Shown here one piece after another: positions 1 through 8,373 of a stretch of 64,000 bases of DNA. The position numbers and the translations under genes were made by a program. Position 1 is the stretch's first letter. Each line of letters starts with the position of its first letter. Location: the NCBI GenBank assembly GCA_951812615.1, contig CATOSU010000002.1, positions 2,031,264-2,095,263 on the forward strand, given 5' to 3'. Below the pieces are notes generated by a model. That model was not told the DNA's origin and searched no databases. It saw nothing but the letters and a program-made list of their open reading frames with translations. This DNA is from an uncultured Paracoccaceae bacterium (lineage in GTDB: Bacteria > Pseudomonadota > Alphaproteobacteria > Rhodobacterales > Rhodobacteraceae).

Positions 1-2
1 AG

Positions 3-194
3 TGGATCGTGGAAACGCTCGACGAAAAAGCCTTTTTCGCCCACTGGCGCGGCTGGCTTAAGCAGAACAACGAAATCAGTGACTTTGTCTGGCAACAGCT
101 TGTGCCGGCGAAACACCATGATGTTGTCCCGCACGACTGGGGCGATTGCCGGTGGAAAACCGCGCCCTTCGCGCATCATTCAGGCGGGCGGTAG
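3..194 (+). CDS. C-terminal end of an unidentified protein (partial)
   Basis: An open frame enters from the left edge and ends at a TAG at 192-194, giving about 63 residues rich in Trp, His and Asp. I do not recognise the family. A GTG at 9 could also be a start, but the frame is open upstream of it, so a truncated C-terminus is the simpler reading. It lies before a promoter-like sequence for sufT, which fits a separate upstream transcription unit. Coding status is uncertain because the piece is short. Confidence 0.4.
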   Translation, partial: WIVETLDEKAFFAHWRGWLKQNNEISDFVWQQLVPAKHHDVVPHDWGDCRWKTAPFAHHSGGR

Positions 195-264
195 GCCTGT
201 ACGTTTTGTCTGTGGCCGCTTCAAACCCTGCCGCATTTTGTACATTTCGCCACCAGCCATCATC

Positions 265-295
265 TTTACCCTTCGCGCCGCATTTCCTATATAAT
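265..295 (+). promoter_or_regulatory. Putative sigma-70 promoter of sufT
   Basis: A perfect TATAAT hexamer lies at 290-295, 27 bases before the sufT start. A weak -35 candidate, TTTACC, lies at 265-270 with a 19-base spacer, longer than ideal. The AT-rich -10 stands out in GC-rich surroundings. This is a sequence match only. Confidence 0.4.
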
Positions 296-321
296 CGGTC
301 AGGAAACAGACAGAGGCCGCG

Positions 322-684
322 ATGGACCAGCCGACCGAACCGCTAGAAGGCGCACCGCTGATTGCGCCGTCGTCGACCGAACATCCGCTGTATGATGCCG
401 TTGTCGAGGCCTGCCGCTCTGTGTTTGATCCGGAAATCCCGGTCAATATCTACGAGCTCGGTCTTGTCTATACCGTTGATATAAATGCGGAAAACGAGGT
501 CAAGGTGATCATGACCCTGACCGCGCCGGGATGTCCCGTGGCCGGCGAAATGCCCGGCTGGCTGGCCGATGCGATCGGCGCCGTGCCCGGCGTGAAGCAG
601 ATCGATGTTGATCTTGTCTGGGAACCGCCCTGGGGCATGGACATGATGTCCGACGAAGCCCGGCTCGAGCTCGGTTTCATGTAA
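322..684 (+). CDS. sufT: SUF system Fe-S cluster assembly protein SufT (MIP18/DUF59 family)
   Basis: This 120-residue cytoplasmic protein belongs to the DUF59/MIP18 family, whose members help mature iron-sulfur proteins. The family signature DPEIPVNIYELGLVY is at residues 36-50, and the conserved TAPGCP with Cys71 follows. A tail rich in Trp and Met (WEPPWGMDMM) matches the short SufT form that usually closes alphaproteobacterial suf operons. The next gene, a HesB/IscA carrier, belongs to the same process but is separated by about 400 bp. The rest of the suf operon is not in this window. The ATG start follows a convincing -10 box. Confidence 0.88.
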   Translation: MDQPTEPLEGAPLIAPSSTEHPLYDAVVEACRSVFDPEIPVNIYELGLVYTVDINAENEVKVIMTLTAPGCPVAGEMPGWLADAIGAVPGVKQIDVDLVWEPPWGMDMMSDEARLELGFM

Positions 685-1088
685 CCGCGCAAGGTTTCGC
701 AAAATCGTTACGATCCGGTTACTCGACCGTTGCCGAAACGTTACAGGCACAGTCAATCGTGCCGCGCAACACTCTGCGCCAGACACCCGCCACCCCCCAT
801 GGACCCGATCCCGGCCCTTCGTCGGGACGCCTCTACGCGTTTTCCAGGTCCGGGTTTCGAGTGCAAAGTGGTGACAGGTGCGCCCGCCCCGGCGCCGGTT
901 CGGACAAGCCCGCCGGACCGGCACCGCAATACCGGACCCGTGGCGCACCGCTGCATGGGCCGGCGGCGCCGCCAGCCGTCCCCCCGGCATGCCCGGCCCC
1001 TTTGGATCGCCCTCCTTGCGGGGGCGATCCTCTTGCCCCTTGAGCCGGCACCGCCGCGACACTAGATTGCGCACAAAGGAGATCGCTC
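685..1088. other. 404-bp intergenic stretch between sufT and the HesB/IscA gene
   Basis: The stretch is very GC-rich and has several overlapping short open frames with proline/arginine-rich, low-complexity translations, none of which looks like a real protein. I see no clear terminator with a T-run and no RNA gene. The last bases hold a Shine-Dalgarno-like AAAGGAGA for the next gene. The length is unusual for two genes normally found together, so the downstream gene may have its own promoter here. Confidence 0.5.
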
Positions 1089-1439
1089 ATGTTCGGCATT
1101 CCCGGCAAGCAGGCCGTCAAGATGACCCCGCGCGCAGCGGCGCAGATCGCGCGGCTGATGGACAAGGGCGGGCATTCGGGCCTGCGCATCGGCGTCAAGA
1201 AAGGCGGCTGTGCCGGCATGGAATACACGATGGACTATGTCGACAGCGCAGAACCCCATGACGAGGTGGTCGAACAGGACGGCGCGCGTGTCCTGATTGC
1301 GCCGATGGCGCAGATGTTCCTGTTCGGCACCGAGATCGATTACGAGGTGTCGCTGCTGGAGTCCGGGTTCAAGTTCAAGAACCCCAACGTGGTGGACGCC
1401 TGCGGCTGCGGCGAAAGTATCCGGTTCGCGGAAAACTAA
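1089..1439 (+). CDS. HesB/IscA-type iron-sulfur cluster assembly carrier
   Basis: This 116-residue A-type carrier is expected to hold Fe-S clusters or iron and pass them to apo-enzymes. The three family cysteines are visible: Cys41 in KKGGCAGMEY, and Cys105 and Cys107 in the C-terminal ACGCGES motif. The length is normal for the family. A strong ribosome binding site (AAGGAGA) lies about 8 bases before the ATG. It follows sufT, so SufA is the likely paralogue, but I cannot separate SufA from IscA or ErpA by sequence alone. Confidence 0.9.
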   Translation: MFGIPGKQAVKMTPRAAAQIARLMDKGGHSGLRIGVKKGGCAGMEYTMDYVDSAEPHDEVVEQDGARVLIAPMAQMFLFGTEIDYEVSLLESGFKFKNPNVVDACGCGESIRFAEN

Positions 1440-1446
1440 CTGGCCT

Positions 1447-2358
1447 CTAACTGGCCTGCCGCAGGTGCATATAGGTTTCGGCATAGCGTTGTGACAGGTA
1501 GGGCCCGGCAAGCACCGGCTCGGCCGCCCCGACCGGCGCGACGTTCCAGTCCCAGGACGGGTTGAAGAACAGCGGAACACTGAGCCGTTCCTGCGCGGCA
1601 CCGATCACCCGGTGCGGCGTTGCCCGCACCCGGCCGCCAGTCCACATCTCCAGCATCTCGCCGAAATTGATCACGAACACGCCCGGTTCGGCCTGCACCG
1701 CAGCCCAACTGCCGTCACGCATCTGCACGTCCAGCCCGGGCTGCCCGTCTGTCGCCAGCAGCGTGAGACAGCCGTAATCGGTATGCGGCGCGATGCCATA
1801 GTCCAGATCACCGGCATCCCCGGGACGCGGCGGATAAAAATTGCCCCGCAGCATCGCCATCGGGCGGGCAAAGGCACGGGCGAAATGGGTCTCGGGCGCG
1901 CCGATGGCGCAGGCAATCGCCGCCAGCAGCCGATCGGCCACCTGCATGGCCGCGGCCCCGTAGGGTTCGACCACTTCGCGAAATCCCGCCATCGCCGGCC
2001 AGCGGTTCGGCGCATAGACGGCCAGTTCGCGGTCTGCCAGCGGATCCCCTTCGGGCAGCTCAAAGCCGATATCGAAGACTTCCTTGTAATCGGGGTTGGC
2101 GCCGGGATCGACCTGTTCGGCCCGCCCCCTGCCCCAGCCGCGGGTGGACCCGGTCACCGCCATGTCCACGGTAGATTTCAACGCCTCCGGCGCGTGAAAG
2201 AAGGTGCGGTACGCCGCCAGCACCGCCTGCACCGCGTCCGGGCAGAGCGTGGTGTTTTCCAGCGTGAGAAACCCGATCTCCTCTGCCGCCAGCCGCAGCT
2301 GTTCCAGTGTTCCGGGGTCGCCGGCGTCAAGCGCTGCGGCATCCAGTCTCGGGATCAT
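1447..2358 (-). CDS. 2-oxoglutarate/Fe(II)-dependent oxygenase, isopenicillin N synthase family
   Basis: This 303-residue protein has the family layout: an N-terminal DIOX_N-like region beginning with MIPRLD, then the jelly-roll domain. The iron ligands are His192 and Asp194 in PHTDYG and His249 in RATPHRVIG, and Arg258-x-Ser260 fits the co-substrate-binding RxS motif. The substrate is not predictable, because members oxidise many small molecules. A longer frame continues upstream but reads Cys/Arg-rich noise and overlaps tpiA, so the ATG at 2358 was chosen. It converges on the HesB gene and diverges from tpiA, leaving 83 bp for both promoters. Confidence 0.85.
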   Translation of the reverse strand: MIPRLDAAALDAGDPGTLEQLRLAAEEIGFLTLENTTLCPDAVQAVLAAYRTFFHAPEALKSTVDMAVTGSTRGWGRGRAEQVDPGANPDYKEVFDIGFELPEGDPLADRELAVYAPNRWPAMAGFREVVEPYGAAAMQVADRLLAAIACAIGAPETHFARAFARPMAMLRGNFYPPRPGDAGDLDYGIAPHTDYGCLTLLATDGQPGLDVQMRDGSWAAVQAEPGVFVINFGEMLEMWTGGRVRATPHRVIGAAQERLSVPLFFNPSWDWNVAPVGAAEPVLAGPYLSQRYAETYMHLRQAS

Positions 2359-2441
2359 AGGTATTCTCGTCGTCGTGAAGAATTGTCTGCTCAGAACCGG
2401 GGTGCTACCACGTAGGCAACAGGGAAAACAGGGGGCAAGGG

Positions 2442-3197
2442 ATGCGACGCAAACTCGCGGCGGGCAATTGGAAGATGAATGGCACCGGCGACGGGCTGGG
2501 CGAGCTGCGGACATTGTCCCAGTCTCATTCCGCCTCTGCCGTCGATATCCTGATCTGTCCGCCGGCCACCCTGCTGCACCGCGCCGGTGCGGTTCTGGAC
2601 GGGTCTGGCATTGCCACCGGTGGGCAGGATTGCCACGCCGCAGGCTCGGGCGCCCATACCGGCGACATCAGCGCCGCGATGCTGGCCGATGCCGGAGCAA
2701 CGGCGGTCATCGTCGGCCATTCCGAACGCCGGGCTGACCATGACGAACGCAACGACGATGTGCGGGCCAAGGCGAAAACCGCCATGGAAGCCGGGTTGAT
2801 GGCCGTGGTGTGCCTTGGCGAAAGCCTGGCCGAGCGCGAGGCGGCGAACACGCTTGATATCATTGCCGGGCAGATGTCAGGCTCGATCCCGGACCTGTCG
2901 ACCGGCGAAAACCTTGTGATTGCCTATGAACCGATCTGGGCAATCGGAACGGGCAAGGTGCCGACGATGGAACAGATCGGCGAAGTGCACGGCTTTGTCC
3001 GCACACGGCTGGACCGCCGTTTTGGTGCCGGGGTCGCGCGTTCGGTCCGGGTGCTTTACGGCGGGTCGGTCAAGCCCGGCAACGCGGGCGAGATTTTCGC
3101 CGTTCCCAACGTGGACGGCGCACTGGTTGGCGGGGCCAGCCTGAAGGCTGACGATTTTTCGCCGATCATCCACGCGCTGGAGGATGCCGCGGGCTGA
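2442..3197 (+). CDS. tpiA: Triosephosphate isomerase
   Basis: TIM interconverts dihydroxyacetone phosphate and glyceraldehyde 3-phosphate in glycolysis and gluconeogenesis. The 251-residue length is standard. Catalytic residues are visible: Lys11 in GNWKMN, His93 in VGHSERR and Glu163 in AYEPIWAIGTGK, plus the phosphate-binding YGGSVKP loop near the C-terminus. The ATG follows a purine-rich GGGGGCAAGG. The P450 gene begins 3 bases after the stop, so the two may be co-transcribed. Confidence 0.97.
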   Translation: MRRKLAAGNWKMNGTGDGLGELRTLSQSHSASAVDILICPPATLLHRAGAVLDGSGIATGGQDCHAAGSGAHTGDISAAMLADAGATAVIVGHSERRADHDERNDDVRAKAKTAMEAGLMAVVCLGESLAEREAANTLDIIAGQMSGSIPDLSTGENLVIAYEPIWAIGTGKVPTMEQIGEVHGFVRTRLDRRFGAGVARSVRVLYGGSVKPGNAGEIFAVPNVDGALVGGASLKADDFSPIIHALEDAAG

Positions 3198-3199
3198 GC

Positions 3200-4381
3200 A
3201 TGGACGCGCTGCAGCAGTCGCCGACCGACCCGGGGTTCGTTCAGAACCCCTACCCCGTTTATGCCCGCGCGCGGGCGGCCGGCCCGGTCCTTTGGTGGGA
3301 CGACTATGCCATGCCCGCCGCGTTCGATCATGCCACGGTCAGCCAGCTGTTTCGCGACCGGCGGCTGGGCCGGGAACGCCCGGCCGAACTGTTACAGCCG
3401 GTTCCGGCACATATGGCGGCCTTCATGGAGATCGAGGCGCACTCGATGCTGGAGCTGGAACCGCCCCGGCACACCCGGTTGCGGGCACTGGTGTTGCGCG
3501 CGTTCACCTCGCGCCGGATCGCCGCGATGGCGCCGGAGATCGAAGGGCTGTGCCATGACCTGATCGACGGGTTTCCGCGCGGCGATTTCGACCTGCTGCC
3601 GGCCTATTGCAACCTTGTTCCGGTGCGGATCATTGCGCGGCTGCTGGGCGTGCCGGAAACCTTGGCGCCGCAGCTTCTGGTATGGTCGCACGCCATGGTG
3701 GCCATGTATCAGACCGGGCGCACACGCGCGGTCGAGGAGCGCGCCGATCGGGCAGCGGCGGAGTTTTCCGGTTTCCTGCGCGGCTATGTCGATGAACGCC
3801 GGTCGTCGCCGGCCGACGACCTGATCACGCATCTGATTGCGGCCGAGGAAGACGGCGAACGGCTGAGCACGGACGAGTTGATCACCACCTGTATCCTGCT
3901 GCTGAATGCAGGGCACGAAGCAACCGTGCACAGCCTTGGAAATTCCGTCAAAACCCTATTGGAAACAGAGACATCCGCGTCGTTCCTACAGCCCGGCACC
4001 GTGGCCGGATCGGTCGAGGAACTGCTGCGCTACGATCCGCCGCTGCATATCTTCACGCGCTACATTTACGAACCCGTAGAGATTGGCCGGTACAACCTGA
4101 AACGCGGCGACGAGATCGCGCTGGTGCTGGGGGCGGCCAACCGCGACCCGGCGCAATGGCCGGACCCGGACCGGTTTGACCCGGCCCGGCCGGTGCAGAC
4201 CAACAGCAGCTTTGGCGGCGGGCTGCATTTCTGCGTCGGTGCCCCATTGGCCCGGCTGGAGATGCAGATCGCGCTGCGGGTGCTGTTCGACCGGTGCCCG
4301 GGGCTGCGCCTGACTGCTGCGCCGCGCTACGCCGATACCTACCATTTCCACGGCCTGACAGAACTGCGCGTGGCAACCTGA
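3200..4381 (+). CDS. Cytochrome P450
   Basis: This 393-residue soluble bacterial P450 has the heme-binding loop FGGGLHFCVGAPLARLE with the thiolate Cys345, the ExxR pair Glu274/Arg277, and an I-helix oxygen-activation motif AGHEAT at 237-242. His/Glu replacing the more usual (A/G)Gx(D/E)T spacing is seen in several bacterial CYPs. Substrate is unknown. It starts 3 bases after tpiA. No ferredoxin partner is adjacent, so reducing equivalents must come from elsewhere. The Lrp-type regulator gene converges on its 3' end with a gap of only 4 bases. Confidence 0.93.
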   Translation: MDALQQSPTDPGFVQNPYPVYARARAAGPVLWWDDYAMPAAFDHATVSQLFRDRRLGRERPAELLQPVPAHMAAFMEIEAHSMLELEPPRHTRLRALVLRAFTSRRIAAMAPEIEGLCHDLIDGFPRGDFDLLPAYCNLVPVRIIARLLGVPETLAPQLLVWSHAMVAMYQTGRTRAVEERADRAAAEFSGFLRGYVDERRSSPADDLITHLIAAEEDGERLSTDELITTCILLLNAGHEATVHSLGNSVKTLLETETSASFLQPGTVAGSVEELLRYDPPLHIFTRYIYEPVEIGRYNLKRGDEIALVLGAANRDPAQWPDPDRFDPARPVQTNSSFGGGLHFCVGAPLARLEMQIALRVLFDRCPGLRLTAAPRYADTYHFHGLTELRVAT

Positions 4382-4385
4382 GCGT

Positions 4386-4856
4386 TCAGGACACCTCCAG
4401 CGGCAGCATCGTTGTCGACTTGATCTCTTCCATCGACAACAGCGCGGTGACGTTGAACACTTTCACCTCGGCAATCAGCGCCTGATAGAAAGCGTCATAG
4501 GCGCGGGCATTTCTGACCCGCACCTTCAGGATATAGTCGATATCACCGGCCAGCCGGTGCGCTTCCTGCACCTCGGGCCGGTCGCGCAGGGTCTTGAGAA
4601 AGGTCGCCTGCCAGCCGGCGTCATGTTCCGACGTGCGGATCAGGACAAAGAACGTCGCCTCGAACCCCAGCGCCTCAGCATCCAGCAAAACGGTCTGCGC
4701 GCCGATCACGCCGGCCTCGCGCAGTTTGCGGATCCGGTTCCACACCGGCGTCTTCGAAGAGCCGATTTTGCGCGCGATCTCGTCCAGCGACTGGCCGGCA
4801 TCCTGTTGCAGCTCAGTCAGGATTTTCCTGTCTGTGTCGTCTATCCGCACTGTCAT
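4386..4856 (-). CDS. Lrp/AsnC-family transcriptional regulator
   Basis: The 156-residue protein has an N-terminal winged helix-turn-helix (about residues 4-60, beginning with DDTDRKILTELQ) followed by a RAM ligand-binding domain (DIDYILKVRVRN...) that in this family forms dimers and octamers and binds amino acids. It is transcribed away from the cysG-cysI-cysH operon. The 143-bp divergent region contains two near-identical 21-base sites, which suggests that it controls the sulfur operon and itself. The ligand is not known; a sulfur amino acid would be a reasonable guess from context. Confidence 0.92.
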   Translation of the reverse strand: MTVRIDDTDRKILTELQQDAGQSLDEIARKIGSSKTPVWNRIRKLREAGVIGAQTVLLDAEALGFEATFFVLIRTSEHDAGWQATFLKTLRDRPEVQEAHRLAGDIDYILKVRVRNARAYDAFYQALIAEVKVFNVTALLSMEEIKSTTMLPLEVS

Positions 4857-4907
4857 TCCATTTCTCCGCCTTGATTGGTCGTTGTGTTCGCCCTTCGGAG
4901 TTCAGTA

Positions 4908-4970
4908 GAACATTTTTCCTTATTTCGCGCCAGACCTAGCGCTCAACCGGAACATTTTCCTATATTTCAT
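4908..4970. promoter_or_regulatory. Two direct repeats between the Lrp gene and cysG, probable operator
   Basis: Copies GAACATTTTTCCTTATTTCG (from 4908) and GAACATTTTCCTATATTTCA (from 4950) lie 42 bases apart, close to four helical turns and on the same face of the DNA. They are AT-rich islands in a GC-rich region, and the second ends 30 bases before the cysG ATG. Lrp-family proteins often bind arrays of phased sites. The link to the neighbouring regulator is inferred from position. Confidence 0.55.
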
Positions 4971-4999
4971 AAAAGTCAACAGCCAACCCGGGTGCACTT

Positions 5000-6394
5000 A
5001 TGCAGCACTTTCCGATCTTTCTGTCTCTGCGCGATGCGCGTGTTGTCCTGTCGGGCGGCGGCGACGCGGCATTGGCCAAGCTGCGGCTGCTTTTGAAAAC
5101 CGAAGCGCGAATCGAGGTGTTCGCGCCCGATCCGGCACGGGAAATCACCGACTGGGCGGCAGCAGGCCGGCTGACCCTGACCAGGCGCGCGCTGTCGGCG
5201 GGCGATGTGGCGGGCGCGTCGCTGTTTTATGCCGCCACCGAGGACGCGGCCGAGGATGACCGCACCGCAGCCATCGCCCGGGCCGAGGGCGCGCTGGTCA
5301 ATGTTGTCGACAATCTCGAAGACAGCGCCTTCATCACGCCGGCGATCGTCGACCGTGACCCGGTGACCGTGGCCATCGGCACCGAGGGCGCGGCCCCGGT
5401 TCTGGCCCGTGCGATCAAGGCCGACCTCGAAGAACGGTTGCCTGTCACCCTTGGGCCGCTGGCCCGGATCGGCAAGGCTTTCCGCAAGGCCGCCGAAGTC
5501 CTGCCCTTTGGCCGGGCGCGGCGCGATTTCTGGCGCGACTATTACTTCGATGCCGGCCCGCGGGCCGTATCGGACGGCGAACAGTCCGTCGAAGACACGC
5601 TGGAGGACCTGCTGGCGCAGCACGCGGCGCGCGAAAGCCGCCCCGGCCACGTTGCCTTTGTCGGTGCCGGTCCCGGCGATCCCGAACTCCTGACACTCAA
5701 GGCGCGCAAGGCGCTGGACGAGGCGGACGTGATCGTTCACGACGGGCTGGTGGGGCCCGCGATCCTCGAACTGGCGCGGCGCGAAGCAACGATGATCCAT
5801 GTCGGCAAGCGCGGCTTCGCCCGCTCGACCCCGCAGGACGAGATCAACGCGGCCATTGTCGAACATGCCGCGACCGGTGCGCAGGTTGTCCGGCTCAAGG
5901 GTGGCGATCCCACCGTGTTCGCGCGCCTCGACGAGGAAACCGAAGCCTGCGACGACGCCGGGATCAGCTGGCACGTGGTGCCGGGTATCACGGCCGCCTC
6001 GGCCGCGGCTGCCGCGATCGGCCAGTCGCTGACCCGGCGCAACCGCAACAGCGCCCTGCGCGTGCTGACCGGCCATGATGTGCGCGGTTTTGCCGATCAC
6101 GACTGGCGCGATCTGGCCAAGCCGGGACAGGTTGCCACGATCTATATGGGCAAAAAGGCCGCCCGTTTCATTCAGGGCCGCCTGATGATGTTCGGCGCGG
6201 ATCCCGCCACGCCGGTATCGCTGGTGGCCAATGCCTCGCTGCCGGATCAGCACGTGGTCGCATCCTCGCTGGCCGCACTGGACCGGGATCTGGCCGGGAT
6301 CGACAGCTCGGGCCCGGCGCTGATCCTTTATGGCCTCCGGCCACACGCAGCGCAGGCCATTTCCTACTCTCTGAAAGAAGAAGGGGTTCTTTAA
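5000..6394 (+). CDS. cysG: Siroheme synthase (uroporphyrinogen-III methyltransferase / precorrin-2 dehydrogenase-ferrochelatase)
   Basis: This 464-residue fusion makes siroheme, the cofactor of the sulfite reductase encoded downstream. The N-terminal third is the precorrin-2 dehydrogenase/ferrochelatase part with a Rossmann start (VVLSGGGDAALAKL). The C-terminal part from about residue 215 is SUMT, with VGAGPGDPELLTLKA and the VVRLKGGDPTVFAR signature. Length matches CysG. The stop overlaps the ATG of the DUF2849 gene by one base, showing translational coupling in the cys operon. Duplicated putative operator sites lie just upstream. Confidence 0.95.
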   Translation: MQHFPIFLSLRDARVVLSGGGDAALAKLRLLLKTEARIEVFAPDPAREITDWAAAGRLTLTRRALSAGDVAGASLFYAATEDAAEDDRTAAIARAEGALVNVVDNLEDSAFITPAIVDRDPVTVAIGTEGAAPVLARAIKADLEERLPVTLGPLARIGKAFRKAAEVLPFGRARRDFWRDYYFDAGPRAVSDGEQSVEDTLEDLLAQHAARESRPGHVAFVGAGPGDPELLTLKARKALDEADVIVHDGLVGPAILELARREATMIHVGKRGFARSTPQDEINAAIVEHAATGAQVVRLKGGDPTVFARLDEETEACDDAGISWHVVPGITAASAAAAAIGQSLTRRNRNSALRVLTGHDVRGFADHDWRDLAKPGQVATIYMGKKAARFIQGRLMMFGADPATPVSLVANASLPDQHVVASSLAALDRDLAGIDSSGPALILYGLRPHAAQAISYSLKEEGVL

Positions 6395-6693
6395 TGTCCA
6401 AAGCCTTCACGCCCAAAGTCGTCACCGCCTCGCACCTGCTGGACGGAGACGTGATCTATCTGACCGCTGAAGACACGTGGTCGCGCCGGCTGGAAGAGGC
6501 GGAGGTTATCGAAGACGAGGCCCATGCACAGCTGCGCCTGCTGGACGCTGAAAGTCAGGCGGACGTGGTCGTCGGAGCCTATCTTGCCGATGTCGCCATC
6601 GGTGCAACCGGTCCCGAACCGACCCATTTCCGCGAAACCTTCCGCCGCACAGGTCCCTCCAATTATTTCCACGGCAAACAGGCCGGTCTCTAG
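6394..6693 (+). CDS. DUF2849 protein of the sulfite reductase operon
   Basis: A 99-residue soluble protein with no catalytic motif that I recognise. DUF2849 genes are typically found between cysG and cysI in alphaproteobacteria, as here, where the gene overlaps cysG by one base (TAATG) and is followed by cysI 8 bases later. The conserved position suggests a role in sulfite reduction or its regulation, but the function is unknown to me. Family assignment rests on context and general resemblance. Confidence 0.75.
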   Translation: MSKAFTPKVVTASHLLDGDVIYLTAEDTWSRRLEEAEVIEDEAHAQLRLLDAESQADVVVGAYLADVAIGATGPEPTHFRETFRRTGPSNYFHGKQAGL

Positions 6694-6701
6694 AGGCTCC
6701 C

Positions 6702-8369
6702 ATGTATCAATACTCCGATTTCGACCGCGCCTTCCTGACCGAGCGCAACGCCCAGTTCCGCCATCAGGTTGAACGCCGCATCGACGGGTCGCTGACCGAA
6801 GATGAATTCAAGCCGCTGCGGCTGATGAACGGGCTGTACCTGCAGCTGCATGCCTACATGCTGCGCGTGGCAATCCCCTATGGCACGCTGAACAGCGCGC
6901 AGATGCGGCAGCTGGCGATAATCGCCGAACGCTGGGACAAGGGCTATGGCCATTTCACCACGCGGCAGAACATTCAGTACAACTGGCCAAAGCTGCCGGA
7001 TGTTCCGGACATGCTGGACGCGCTGGCCGAGGTTGGCATGCATGCCATCCAGACCAGCGGAAACACCATCCGCAACGTGACCGCCGACCATTTCGCCGGC
7101 GCCGCCGCGGACGAGATTGCCGATCCCCGGCCCGTCGCCGAACTGTTGCGGCAGTGGTCCACGGATCACCCCGAATTCCAGTTCATGCCGCGCAAGTTCA
7201 AGATCGCGATCACCGGATCGCCGAATGACCGCGCGGTGACCGCCGCCCATGACATCGGCCTGCGCATCGTCGAACGCGACGGCGAAATCGGCTTTCAGGT
7301 GATTGTCGGCGGCGGCATGGGCCGCACGCCCATGGTCGGCAAGGTGCTGGCCGAGTTCGTGTCGGGCGACGATCTGCTGCCCTATCTGGAAGCCACGGTC
7401 GCGGTCTGGAACGTGATCGGCCGGCGCGACAACAAGTACAAGGCGCGGATCAAGATCCTCGTGCATGAATACGGGCTGGAAAACCTGCGCGCCGATGTCG
7501 AGGCCGAGTTTGCCCTGCGCAAGGCGCAGTTCACCGGCGCTGATCAGAAGCTGCTGGACAGCATCAGCCAGATGTTCGCCCCGCCGCGCTTTGACACAGC
7601 CGACACTGGTGGTTTCGCAACGGTCTATGACGACGACCCGGTGTTCCGCGCCTGGGCCGATACCAATCTGAGCGCCCATCGCGCGCCGGGCTATGCCATC
7701 GTCACCGTGTCGCTGAAAGCGCATGGTGCAACACCGGGCGATGCCTCGGCAGAGCAGATGCGCGTTCTGGCAGAGCTGGCCGAACAGTTCGGCCATGACG
7801 AGCTGCGCATCAGCCATGAGCAGAACGTGATCCTGCCGCATGTGCACAAACGCCACCTGCCCGCGATCCATGCCCGGCTGAAAGAGGCCGGGCTGGCGAC
7901 GGCCAATATCGGGCTGATCTCCGATATCATCGCCTGCCCCGGGATGGACTACTGTGCGCTGGCCACGGCGCGGTCGATCCCGATCGCGCAGGAAATCGCC
8001 ACGCGGTTCGATGAACTGAAGCTGGAACACGACGTCGGTCCGCTCAAGATCAAGATCTCGGGCTGCATCAACGCCTGTGGCCATCACCATGTGGGTCATA
8101 TCGGCATTCTCGGACTCGACCGCGCCGGCGTGGAAAACTACCAGATCACGCTGGGCGGCAGCGGCACCGAGGACGCGGCCATCGGCCAGCGCGCCGGTCC
8201 CGGGTTCTCTGCGGACGAGATCATCCCGGCGATCGAGCGGCTGGTCTATGCCTATCTGGATTTGCGCACCGAGCCTTCGGAGACTTTTCTGCAGACCTAT
8301 CGCCGGCTTGGTCTCGCCCCGTTCAAGGCGGCGCTCTATCCGGAAAAGCACGCGCTGGCGGCCGAGTAA
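6702..8369 (+). CDS. cysI: Siroheme-dependent sulfite (or nitrite) reductase
   Basis: The 555-residue protein reduces sulfite to sulfide (or nitrite to ammonia) using a coupled siroheme and [4Fe-4S] cluster. The four cluster cysteines are in the classical spacing: Cys412-x5-Cys418 in CPGMDYC, and Cys455-x3-Cys459 in GCINACGHHHVG. The two ferredoxin-like half domains are visible (the TRQNIQYNW region early, the HEQNVILP region later). Context with cysG, cysH and DUF934 argues for sulfite as substrate. No CysJ-type flavoprotein is adjacent, so electrons probably come from ferredoxin. Confidence 0.93.
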   Translation: MYQYSDFDRAFLTERNAQFRHQVERRIDGSLTEDEFKPLRLMNGLYLQLHAYMLRVAIPYGTLNSAQMRQLAIIAERWDKGYGHFTTRQNIQYNWPKLPDVPDMLDALAEVGMHAIQTSGNTIRNVTADHFAGAAADEIADPRPVAELLRQWSTDHPEFQFMPRKFKIAITGSPNDRAVTAAHDIGLRIVERDGEIGFQVIVGGGMGRTPMVGKVLAEFVSGDDLLPYLEATVAVWNVIGRRDNKYKARIKILVHEYGLENLRADVEAEFALRKAQFTGADQKLLDSISQMFAPPRFDTADTGGFATVYDDDPVFRAWADTNLSAHRAPGYAIVTVSLKAHGATPGDASAEQMRVLAELAEQFGHDELRISHEQNVILPHVHKRHLPAIHARLKEAGLATANIGLISDIIACPGMDYCALATARSIPIAQEIATRFDELKLEHDVGPLKIKISGCINACGHHHVGHIGILGLDRAGVENYQITLGGSGTEDAAIGQRAGPGFSADEIIPAIERLVYAYLDLRTEPSETFLQTYRRLGLAPFKAALYPEKHALAAE

Positions 8370-8373
8370 GAAG

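Noticed and set aside
4976..6346. Long minus-strand open frame opposite cysG (456 codons)
   Set aside because: It lies in a strongly coding high-GC region, its translation has no recognisable protein features, and the plus-strand cysG explains the sequence fully. The same applies to the 642-codon frame opposite cysI and the 706-codon frame opposite nrdJ.
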